Shown here piece by piece: positions 45,139 through 52,691 of a stretch of DNA of 64,000 bases. The notes under the pieces were generated by a model. That model did not search any database and was not told the origin of the DNA. It saw nothing but the letters and a program-made list of their open reading frames with translations. This DNA is from Pseudomonas subflava. Lineage in GTDB: Bacteria > Pseudomonadota > Gammaproteobacteria > Pseudomonadales > Pseudomonadaceae. The translations under genes were made by a program, and so were the position numbers. The stretch covers positions 639,280-703,279 of the forward strand of contig NZ_JAMXBF010000003.1 in assembly GCF_023823685.1 (NCBI RefSeq). Direction: 5' to 3'. The first letter of the stretch is position 1. Every line of letters begins with the position of its first letter.

Positions 45139-45303
45139 CTATTCCGCCGTGCGGATCATGCCGCCGATCAACAGCCCGCTAAGCACGAAGGCCAGAAGGA
45201 AGACGCCGAAGAAGAGCATGATCGCCACCTGGACCAGGCGCTGCAGGACTCGGGGTGGCAGGTTGTCGAGGACGCCGCCCTCGGGCGAAGGGACGGGGCT
45301 CAG
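45139..45303 (-). CDS. Small single-helix membrane peptide (start uncertain)
   Basis: A frame of up to 54 residues ending with a strong membrane helix (AIMLFFGVFLLAFVLSGLLI) and a short tail (GGMIRTAE). The only start that overlaps the SMI1 gene stop is a CTG at 45303. A GTG or ATG nearer the helix would give about 26-29 residues. Hydrophobicity supports a gene; the start does not. Confidence 0.4.
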   Translation of the reverse strand: MSPVPSPEGGVLDNLPPRVLQRLVQVAIMLFFGVFLLAFVLSGLLIGGMIRTAE

Positions 45304-45707
45304 CTCTCCAGCCAGACGTCGCGGCACCAGTGCCAGACCGAGTCCCAGCTCTCGTCGGTCAGCTCGCCCTCGTCGCCGTCCCACAGCCAGACGGTGCCTT
45401 CCACGTCCACCGCGTAATAGTCGCGGCCATCCTGGCACAGCGGCACCAGGTCGCGCGGCAGGCCGCGGTCCCAGGCCACCGAGGCGACTTCCGGCAGGTA
45501 GGTGTGCGAGTGCGGGTCGCTGGCGGTGACCGGCTCCAGGCGGCCGTAGACCACGTCGCTGACCTTGAGCAGGTATTCGCGCAGTTCGAACGGCAGGTGG
45601 ATGAGGATCTGCTCCTGAATCTCCACCAGGGTTTCCTCTTCCGGCAGCTCCAGCGGCACCGGTACCGGCTCGTTGAGTTCGCGCAGCTGATCGATGACTT
45701 CTTCCAC
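45300..45707 (-). CDS. SMI1/KNR4 (SUKH)-family protein
   Basis: A 135-residue acidic protein starting MEEVIDQLRELNEPVPVPLE with the SUKH pattern LPFELREYLLKVSDVVYG and a later DGRDYYAVD. SUKH proteins are often immunity proteins of polymorphic toxins, but no toxin gene lies beside this one, so it may be a housekeeping member. Confidence 0.8.
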   Translation of the reverse strand: MEEVIDQLRELNEPVPVPLELPEEETLVEIQEQILIHLPFELREYLLKVSDVVYGRLEPVTASDPHSHTYLPEVASVAWDRGLPRDLVPLCQDGRDYYAVDVEGTVWLWDGDEGELTDESWDSVWHWCRDVWLES

Positions 45708-45789
45708 GGTGCGTCTCCTGGCAAAGCGGATTCGGCTAGAGGGTAGCCGATCGGAGGCGCGTTTTACCCTGTGCGGCGGCCAAGGGGAA

Positions 45790-45849
45790 GTAGCCCGGAT
45801 GCAATCCGGGGGCGGAGTTGCCGGCTTTCCCGGATTGCATCCGGGCTAC
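45790..45849. repeat. REP-like inverted repeat (copy 2)
   Basis: The same 21-base arms as at 40024, here 45790-45810 and 45829-45849, with an 18-base spacer. It lies between the SMI1 gene and the phoX-like gene. Confidence 0.85.
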
Positions 45850-45892
45850 GACCTCGAGCTGCCAGGCTGCAGAAGCGAGACCATGTCCGTCT

Positions 45893-45923
45893 TCAAACAG
45901 AAAACCCGGGCGAGCCCGGGTTT
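45893..45923 (-). terminator. Terminator of the phoX-like gene
   Basis: A nine-base stem (aaacccggg / cccgggttt) with loop cgag, 19 bases after the phoX stop on the minus strand, followed by a T-rich run on that strand. Typical rho-independent structure. Confidence 0.8.
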
Positions 45924-45941
45924 CGTTGGTGCAGAGCGGCG

Positions 45942-47942
45942 TTACATCAAGCGCTTGCCGTCCTCGCGGGTGACCACCACGGTGGCCGAGCGCGGGCGCC
46001 GGCCGGGGCCGTCCGGCCAGGTGCTGAGCAGGTTGCTGGCGGTGGAGCCTTCGCCCGGGTGCTGGATGTTGACGAACAGCGTGCGGAAGTCCGGCGTGGC
46101 GCTGATGCCGGTGACCTCGGCGCCGAAGGGGCCGACCAGAAAGCGCTTGATCTGGCCGCTGCGCGGGTCGGCCACCAGCATCTGGTTGTGGCCGAACGGG
46201 CCGCTGGCCAGCTGGCTGCCGCTCATGTCGGTCTGGATCCAAAGGCGGCCGTCCGGGTCGAACCACAGGCCGTCCGGGCTGGCCAGGATGTTGTGCTCGT
46301 CGAGCGCCGCGCCGTTCGGGCTGCGGCTGTCGCCCTGCGGGCCGGCGAGCAGGAAGATGTCCCAGCGGAACTGCCGGCCGGCGTGGTCGCGACGGTTCTC
46401 GCGCCAGCGGATGATGTGCCCGTACGGGTTGGCGGCGCGCGGGTTGGCGGCATCCGCCTCGGTGCGCGAGCTGTTGTTGGTGAGGGTGAAGAAGACCTCG
46501 CCGTTGTCCGGGTTGACGGCGCCCCACTCGGGACGGTCCATCTTGGTGGCGCCGACGATGTCGGCGGCCAGGCGGGTGTTGATCAGCACTTCGCCCTGGT
46601 CGGCGAAGCTCACCCCGGCCTTGCGGCAGGCGGCGCGGAACGCGCGGTCGCGCAGGTCCAGGGCCAGCCATTCGCCACGACCATCCGGGTTGAAGCGTGC
46701 GACGTAGAGCGTGCCGTCGTCGAGCAGGCGGCTGGGGTGGCGCAGCAGCGGCAGGTACTTGCCGCGGCTGACGTACTTGTAGATGTACTCGTTCTGCGAG
46801 TCGTCGCCGGAGTAGCACACCAGCGGCCGGCCAGGGCGGGTCGGCGCGAAGACCAGGCCCTCGTGGGCGAAGCGGCCGAGGGCGCTGTGCTTGACCGGCG
46901 TGGAGTTCGGGTCGAACGGGTCGATCTCGACGATCCAGCCGAAGTGGTTGGGCTCGTTGCGATAGTCGCCGCTGGCGTCGCCGGCCTTGCGGGTGGCGTC
47001 GAAGCGCTGGAATTCGTCGCCGGGCAGGGTATCCCAGCCGAAGCGGCTGCTGCTGCGCAGGCCGTAGCGCTGCAGTTCGCGCGGCAGCGCGGTGTCGCGC
47101 GTGGCGAAGTAGCCGGCCCAGTTCTCCTCGCAGGTCAGGTAGGTGCCCCAGGGCGTGAAGCCGTTGGCGCAGTTGTTCTGGGTGCCGCGGCTGGCGGTGC
47201 CGTCGGGGCTGTGGCGGGTGCGCAGCAGGGCGTGGCCGCGGGCCGGGCCGACCATCTGCATCGGCGTGGCGGCGGTGACGCGGCGGTTGAAGCGGCCCGG
47301 CACCACCTGCCAGTCGCCGAAACGGTCGCGGCGGATCTCGACGATGGTCACGCCGTGGGCGTTGATTTCCTTGCGCACTTCCTCGGCCACGGTGCGCTTG
47401 CCGTCCACCACGGTCGGGCCGTTGGGGTGCAGCAGCGGCGCGTCGATGTACTCGTTGTTGAACACCAGCAGGCCGTGGTTGGAATAACGGCCGCCACCGC
47501 GACGCCCGTCGATGGGGAAGAAGTGCATGCCGTCGTGGTGCATGCCGACCTGCTCGGCCTGGTCCTGGGCGCTGTTGCTGGCGTCCTCCAGGAAGGCCGG
47601 GAAGCGCCCACTGATCGGCGTGCCCCACGGCAGGATCACGCTGGCACGGTAGCCTTCGGGCACGGTGATGGCGTCGGCACGGCTCACCGGCACCGCCTCG
47701 AAGGGCAGGCGGTTGCGCGGACGCCAGCCGTGCCGGGCACCGCGTTCGACGCCACGTTCGGCGGCCTCGACGGCCTGCGGCAGCACGCCGAGGAAGCCGA
47801 GCGCGCCCACCGCCGCGCCGCCGGCGAGAATCTGCCGGCGGCGCTGGTCGATCAGCTCGCTCATGTGCGGGTTGGCGGAATGGTTGCTGGGGAGTTCATC
47901 GCCGCTGCCAAAGAGCACGGCGTTCTGGTCATCGAGGCTCAC
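45942..47942 (-). CDS. PhoX-family alkaline phosphatase, Tat-exported
   Basis: A 666-residue protein from the GTG at 47942, which has an AAGGA site; a longer frame to 47978 has none. A twin-arginine signal (RRRQILAGGAAVGALGFLG) lies near residues 33-55 after an unusually long n-region. The body carries PhoX/DUF839 features: NNEYID, CEENWAGYF, GWIVEIDPF and ALDEHNILASPDGLWFD. PhoX enzymes are calcium/iron-dependent phosphatases of the periplasm. No Pho box is visible upstream. Confidence 0.88.
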   Translation of the reverse strand: MSLDDQNAVLFGSGDELPSNHSANPHMSELIDQRRRQILAGGAAVGALGFLGVLPQAVEAAERGVERGARHGWRPRNRLPFEAVPVSRADAITVPEGYRASVILPWGTPISGRFPAFLEDASNSAQDQAEQVGMHHDGMHFFPIDGRRGGGRYSNHGLLVFNNEYIDAPLLHPNGPTVVDGKRTVAEEVRKEINAHGVTIVEIRRDRFGDWQVVPGRFNRRVTAATPMQMVGPARGHALLRTRHSPDGTASRGTQNNCANGFTPWGTYLTCEENWAGYFATRDTALPRELQRYGLRSSSRFGWDTLPGDEFQRFDATRKAGDASGDYRNEPNHFGWIVEIDPFDPNSTPVKHSALGRFAHEGLVFAPTRPGRPLVCYSGDDSQNEYIYKYVSRGKYLPLLRHPSRLLDDGTLYVARFNPDGRGEWLALDLRDRAFRAACRKAGVSFADQGEVLINTRLAADIVGATKMDRPEWGAVNPDNGEVFFTLTNNSSRTEADAANPRAANPYGHIIRWRENRRDHAGRQFRWDIFLLAGPQGDSRSPNGAALDEHNILASPDGLWFDPDGRLWIQTDMSGSQLASGPFGHNQMLVADPRSGQIKRFLVGPFGAEVTGISATPDFRTLFVNIQHPGEGSTASNLLSTWPDGPGRRPRSATVVVTREDGKRLM

Positions 47943-48045
47943 GGTTCGGTTCCTTCTGCTGAGGATGCGACGGAGCATTGACGCTATCGAGCAAAGGAGA
48001 CGAAATGATGACGCTTGCGTGGCGGGACGACGAGTTGCGAGCGGG

Positions 48046-48489
48046 TTAACGTTTTTGCCGGCGCCGCTCGGCCGAGCCGCTCATCAGGCGGGCATCGAGC
48101 AGGGCGTGATGGGGCACCTCGGCCTCGTCCAGGTCGCGCAGCAGCGCGGCATCCTCGCGGCTACGCACGTGCGCCGGCAGCTCTTCAAGCAGGTCCAGCA
48201 ACAGTGGCCAGTCCCAGTCCAGCGCGTCGCTGACGATCTCCACTGCGGCATAGCCGGCGAGGAAATCGCCCAGGGCCCGGGCGGCATCGGCGCGGTTGCG
48301 GCCGTGGCGCGGCAGGTCCAGCTGCGGCAGGACGATGCGCTGGACGAATTCGGAGCAGTCGAACGGGCTCCAGCCGTCGTTCAGCTCGACGTAGAACTCG
48401 GCGCCGCTGGGGTCGACCAGGGCCAGGCTGATCAGCCTGCGCTCGGCGGTCAGGTGGGTGAATTCGGTATCGAGGAAGAGGGTCTGCAT
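48046..48489 (-). CDS. DEDD-type 3'-5' exonuclease-like protein
   Basis: A 147-residue protein from the ATG at 48489 (MQTLFLDTEFTHL), with the first exonuclease motif DTEF and an expected later Asp (SDALDWDWPLL) and His-Asp (HHALLDARLM). It resembles the small RNase T-like exoribonucleases of the Rv2179c type. The substrate is unknown. Confidence 0.78.
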   Translation of the reverse strand: MQTLFLDTEFTHLTAERRLISLALVDPSGAEFYVELNDGWSPFDCSEFVQRIVLPQLDLPRHGRNRADAARALGDFLAGYAAVEIVSDALDWDWPLLLDLLEELPAHVRSREDAALLRDLDEAEVPHHALLDARLMSGSAERRRQKR

Positions 48490-48543
48490 CGTCGTGTCCA
48501 TTCGCCAGTCCATCGCCACTCTAGCAGCCGACCGGGCATGAAA

Positions 48544-48567
48544 AACCCGGGACGTGCCCGGGTTCTT
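48544..48567 (-). terminator. Terminator of the Tim44-domain gene
   Basis: An eight-base stem (aacccggg / cccgggtt) with a five-base loop, followed on the minus strand by a run of T (TTTTT after the stem). It is 15 bases after the Tim44-domain stop. Confidence 0.78.
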
Positions 48568-48581
48568 CGCAGCGCAAGGGA

Positions 48582-49427
48582 TCAGCCGTTCTGGCGGATA
48601 CCGGCGACCAGCCACGGCTGGTTGTCGCCATTGACGCGCTCCATGCGCCAGCTCTCGCTGAAGGCGTCGCCCTGGTCGAAGCGCGAGGTCTTGGCCACGC
48701 CGCGGAAGGTCAGGGTGGCCACGGTCTTGTCGGCCAGCTCGTCGATGCCGTCCAGCTGCACGCTGAGGTCGTCGATGTAGGTGGACTGGTAGCCCTCGCC
48801 CATGCTGGCGCGTTCCTCCTTGAGGAAGCTGAGCATCTGCGGGGTGACGAACTCGGCGATCTTGTCCATCTCCGCAGCGTCCCAGTGCTGCTGCAGGGCC
48901 AGGAAGTGGGTGCGGCCGGCCTCAATGAAGCGCTGCTCGTCGAACCACGCCGGAGCGTTGATGGCGGTTGCGGCGGCCGGTGCGGCGCTGCCGAAGATCG
49001 GCGCCTGCTGCTGCGGCATCTTGCGCTGCATGCCGCCGGCCACGGCCGGGCGACCCTGCTGCTGGCGACGGGAGGCGAACAGCTTGAAGATGACGAAGGC
49101 GATCAGGCCCAGGATCAGGAAGTCGAACAGCTGGAAGCCCTCGAAGCCGTCACCCATGAACATGGAGGCGAGCAGGCCACCGGCGGCGATGCCGGCCAGC
49201 GGGCCGAGCCAGCGCGAGGCACCGCTGGCGGCTGCCGGGCGAGCCGCACCGGCTGCGCTGTTGGCGGCGGCCGGCTGGTTGGCCTTGGGCGCTTCCATCT
49301 GGCGGGTCTGGTGGGTCGGCGCGGAGCCGAAGGACTTGCCGCCGCCCATGCGCTTGGCGGCGCTGGCGTCGAGGCTGAGGGTCAGACCCAGGCACAGGGC
49401 CAGGGTGATGCTGAGAAAACGCTGCAT
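48582..49427 (-). CDS. Tim44-like domain membrane protein
   Basis: A 281-residue protein from the ATG at 49427. The signal/anchor is MQRFLSITLALCLGLTLSLD; a Gly/Ala/Pro-rich linker, a second hydrophobic segment (FQLFDFLILGLIAFVIFKLF) and a C-terminal Tim44-like domain (FDEQRFIEAGRTHFLALQQH) follow. Bacterial Tim44-domain proteins are of unclear function. Confidence 0.88.
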   Translation of the reverse strand: MQRFLSITLALCLGLTLSLDASAAKRMGGGKSFGSAPTHQTRQMEAPKANQPAAANSAAGAARPAAASGASRWLGPLAGIAAGGLLASMFMGDGFEGFQLFDFLILGLIAFVIFKLFASRRQQQGRPAVAGGMQRKMPQQQAPIFGSAAPAAATAINAPAWFDEQRFIEAGRTHFLALQQHWDAAEMDKIAEFVTPQMLSFLKEERASMGEGYQSTYIDDLSVQLDGIDELADKTVATLTFRGVAKTSRFDQGDAFSESWRMERVNGDNQPWLVAGIRQNG

Positions 49428-49569
49428 GTGGGGTAATCCCGCTGAGGTTGTGGTTCGCGCGTCATGCTGCCGCAGTGTTGGGACCCTGGCCAGCCGCAGA
49501 ATGTTTCCGGATTTATGTACCGCCCCAGGGTGGGCCGCACGGCGCCGGATCGCGTGTGCGCATGGCGCC

Positions 49570-50148
49570 CTACGCGCGCAGCAGCCAGCCCAGTGGCCCG
49601 CGGCGCAGCTGGCGGCGTAGCAGGGCACGCAGATCGGCGTCGTCCCGGTCCGGGTTGCGCAGCCAGTGCACGAAGGTGCGCAGGAGCACGGCGCTGAGCA
49701 GGCTCTCCTCGGCCACCCGCGACAGGTGCAGGTTCTGCCGCCGCGCCGCCTCGCGCCACCACTGCACGGTGCGGCTGACCCGCAGCAGCGCGCCGGCCTG
49801 CAGGTGGAGGTGCCCGAGTTCCAGCTTGTACAGCAGCATCTGCCCGGTCAGCGCGCGGTGCGCGGCCATCCCGCCGAGCCAGGCGACCAGCAGCTCCTCC
49901 AGGCGCTTGGCCGGGCTCAGCGCGGCCAGGTCGGGGCTGCCGGCGCGCTCGAACAGCGCGCGGTCGGCCCGATCCAGCCAGGCCTCGACCAGATCGTCCT
50001 TCTGTCCGTAGTGGCGGGCGATGGCGCCCAGATCGCAGTTCAGCGCCGCGGCCACATCGTGCAGGTGCAGTCGCTCCCAGCCGCAGGCTTCGGCCAGGTC
50101 GAGGGCGGTATCGAGGATCTTGTCGGCAGATGGCGTCGAGCGGGGCAT
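49570..50148 (-). CDS. TetR-family regulator
   Basis: A 192-residue protein from the ATG at 50148 (MPRSTPSADKILDTALDLAE). The N-terminal TetR helix-turn-helix is near LHDVAAALNCDLGAIARHYG; a helical C-terminal domain follows. The ligand and target are unknown; it lies between the Tim44 and uvrD genes with no divergent partner. Confidence 0.85.
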   Translation of the reverse strand: MPRSTPSADKILDTALDLAEACGWERLHLHDVAAALNCDLGAIARHYGQKDDLVEAWLDRADRALFERAGSPDLAALSPAKRLEELLVAWLGGMAAHRALTGQMLLYKLELGHLHLQAGALLRVSRTVQWWREAARRQNLHLSRVAEESLLSAVLLRTFVHWLRNPDRDDADLRALLRRQLRRGPLGWLLRA

Positions 50149-50216
50149 GCGCAGTACCTCCGCTCGACAGTATGGCCAGCCAGGACGGCGACTCGGCGCG
50201 GCCTGACCGGCGGCGA

Positions 50217-52421
50217 CTACACCGCTTCCAGCTTGGCGTAGGCCAGCATCAGCCACTTGCTGCCTTCGCCGGCGAAGTTGACCTGCACCCGCGCCTGGGC
50301 GCCGCTGCCTTCGAAGTTGAGAATCACGCCCTCGCCGAACAGGCTGTGGCGCACGGCCTGGCCGAGACTGAAAGGCGTCTCCGGCACGGCGGCGCCGCTG
50401 AACATGGAGCCGCCGCTCATGGTCGTGCTCGGCGCCGAGTAGGGCCGGCTGACGCTGTTGGACAGGCGCACTTCCTGGATCAGCAGTGGCGGGATCTCGC
50501 GGACGAAGCGCGAGACCTTGTTGTAGGTCTCGCTGCCGTACAGGCGGCGGGTCTCGGCGTAGGTCAGCACCAGCTGCTGCATGGCGCGGGTAACGCCGAC
50601 GTAGGCCAGGCGGCGCTCCTCTTCGAGACGGCCGGGCTCTTCCAGGCTCATCTTGTGCGGGAACAGGCCTTCTTCCATTCCGACCAGGAACACCAGCGGG
50701 AACTCGAGGCCCTTGGCGCTGTGCAGGGTCATCAGCTGCACGCAGTCCTCATGCTCCTCGGCCTGGGTGTCGCCGGCCTCCAGCGAGGCGTGGGTGAGGA
50801 AGGCGGCCAGGGGCGACAGTTCGTCGTCCTCGGTGTTCTCGAAGTTGCGCGCGGCGCTGACCAGTTCCTCCAGGTTCTCCACCCGCGCCTGGCCCTTCTC
50901 GCCCTTCTCGGCCTGGTGCCAGGCGATCAGCCCGCTCTGCTCGATGACGGTCTGGGTCATCAGGTGCAGCGGCATGTCCAGCATCTTGGCGCTCAGGTTC
51001 TCGATCAGCTCGACGAAGCCGGCCAGCGCGCCGGCGGCGCGGCCGGGCAGGGCCTTGGCGGCGATTAGCTGCTGCATGGCCGCCCACATCGACAGGTCGG
51101 CGTGGCGGGCGTGCTCGCGGATCGCCTCGACGGTCTTCTCGCCCACGCCGCGGGTCGGCACGTTGATCACCCGCTCCAGCGCGGCGTCGTTGTGGCGGCC
51201 GTCGAGCAGGCGCAGGTAGGCCACGGCGTTCTTGATCTCGGCGCGCTCGAAGAAGCGCTGGCCGCCGTAGATGCGATAGGGGATTCGTTCGCGCAGCAGG
51301 GCCTCTTCCAGCACCCGCGACTGGGCGTTGGAGCGGTAGAGGATGGCGATCTCGCTGCGCTTGAGGCCGTCCTTGCGCAGGGCCGCCTCGATCGACTCGA
51401 CCACGTAGCGGGCCTCGTCGTGCTCGTTGAAGCCGGCGTACAGGCTGATCGGCTCGCCGTCGCTGCCGTCGGTCCACAGCTCCTTGCCGAGGCGCCCGTT
51501 GTTGTTGGCGATCAGGGCGTTGGCGGCCTTGAGGATGCCGGCGGTGGAGCGGTAGTTCTGCTCCAGGCGGATCAGCTGGGTGTCGGCGAAGTCGCTGGAG
51601 AACTGCTGGATGTTCTCGATCCGCGCGCCGCGCCAGCCGTAGATCGACTGATCGTCGTCGCCGACCACCATCAGGCTCTCGCCACCCTTGGCCAGCAGGC
51701 GCAGCCAGGCGTACTGCACCGCGTTGGTGTCCTGGAACTCGTCCACCAGGATGTGGCGGAAGCGCTTCTGGTAGTGGGCCAGCAGGTCGGGCTTGTCGCG
51801 CCACAGGTCGAGGGCGCGCAGCAGCAGCTCGGCGAAGTCGATAACCCCGGCGCGGGCGCAGGCGGCCTCGTAGGCTTCGTAGATCTTCAGCATAGTGGCG
51901 AGGAACAGGTCGCCGCCGGGCTGGATGTTCTTCGGCCGCATGCCCTCGTCTTTCTGCCCGTTGATGAACCACTGGGCCTGCTTGGCCGGCCAGCGCTGTT
52001 CGTCCAGTCCGAGGTCGCGGATCACCCGTTTGACCAGGCGCTGCTGGTCGTCGGAGTCGAGGATCTGGAAGTTCTCCGCCAGGCCGGCCTCGCGCCAGTG
52101 GGCGCGGAGCAGGCGGTGGGCCAGGCCGTGGAAGGTGCCGACCCACATACCGCTGGGGCTCAGGCCGAGCATCTGTTCGATGCGCTGGCGCATCTCGGCC
52201 GCGGCCTTGTTGGTGAAGGTCACCGACAGGATCGAATACGGCGAGGCGTTGAGAAACTGGATCAGGAAAGAGATGCGGTGCACCAGCACGCGGGTCTTGC
52301 CCGAGCCGGCGCCGGCCAGCACCAGTTGGCGGCCGAGGGGCGCGGCCACGGCCTGGCACTGCGCATCGTTGAGGGAAGCGAGGAGAAGTTCGGGGTCGAG
52401 ACGGGCGGGATCGTTTTGCAT
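50217..52421 (-). CDS. uvrD: UvrD, DNA helicase II
   Basis: A 734-residue superfamily 1A 3'-5' helicase. Motifs in order: NDAQCQAVAAPLGRQLVLAG (Q motif), AGAGSGKT (Walker A), VTFTNKAAAEM, VDEFQDTN (Walker B), GDDDQSIYGWRGA, RLEQNYRST, TLHSAKGLEF and YVGVTRAM. It unwinds DNA in nucleotide-excision and mismatch repair. The length is close to other UvrD proteins. Confidence 0.97.
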   Translation of the reverse strand: MQNDPARLDPELLLASLNDAQCQAVAAPLGRQLVLAGAGSGKTRVLVHRISFLIQFLNASPYSILSVTFTNKAAAEMRQRIEQMLGLSPSGMWVGTFHGLAHRLLRAHWREAGLAENFQILDSDDQQRLVKRVIRDLGLDEQRWPAKQAQWFINGQKDEGMRPKNIQPGGDLFLATMLKIYEAYEAACARAGVIDFAELLLRALDLWRDKPDLLAHYQKRFRHILVDEFQDTNAVQYAWLRLLAKGGESLMVVGDDDQSIYGWRGARIENIQQFSSDFADTQLIRLEQNYRSTAGILKAANALIANNNGRLGKELWTDGSDGEPISLYAGFNEHDEARYVVESIEAALRKDGLKRSEIAILYRSNAQSRVLEEALLRERIPYRIYGGQRFFERAEIKNAVAYLRLLDGRHNDAALERVINVPTRGVGEKTVEAIREHARHADLSMWAAMQQLIAAKALPGRAAGALAGFVELIENLSAKMLDMPLHLMTQTVIEQSGLIAWHQAEKGEKGQARVENLEELVSAARNFENTEDDELSPLAAFLTHASLEAGDTQAEEHEDCVQLMTLHSAKGLEFPLVFLVGMEEGLFPHKMSLEEPGRLEEERRLAYVGVTRAMQQLVLTYAETRRLYGSETYNKVSRFVREIPPLLIQEVRLSNSVSRPYSAPSTTMSGGSMFSGAAVPETPFSLGQAVRHSLFGEGVILNFEGSGAQARVQVNFAGEGSKWLMLAYAKLEAV

Positions 52422-52691
52422 CGCGGCATTCTACGGGCGGGGTAGGGCAGCGGCAAAGCGCGGGCGGACGGGCGCGAGTGCGACATGGCTGGAGCCCTTG
52501 TGCATCGCAGCGTCCGCGCGTTCTCGAGGGGGCTCGGCGGGACAGGCGAGGCGCGGTGCGGCGCTTTCAGTGAACAAATGTTCGCCACTCAACGAGGCGA
52601 GCTGGTAAAAGCCAGCATCGGACTTGGGCAGCCCCTCTAGCTCGGGTATGCTCGTGGAAAGTCAGGCATTCCCATTACAAGAAAAACGCCT

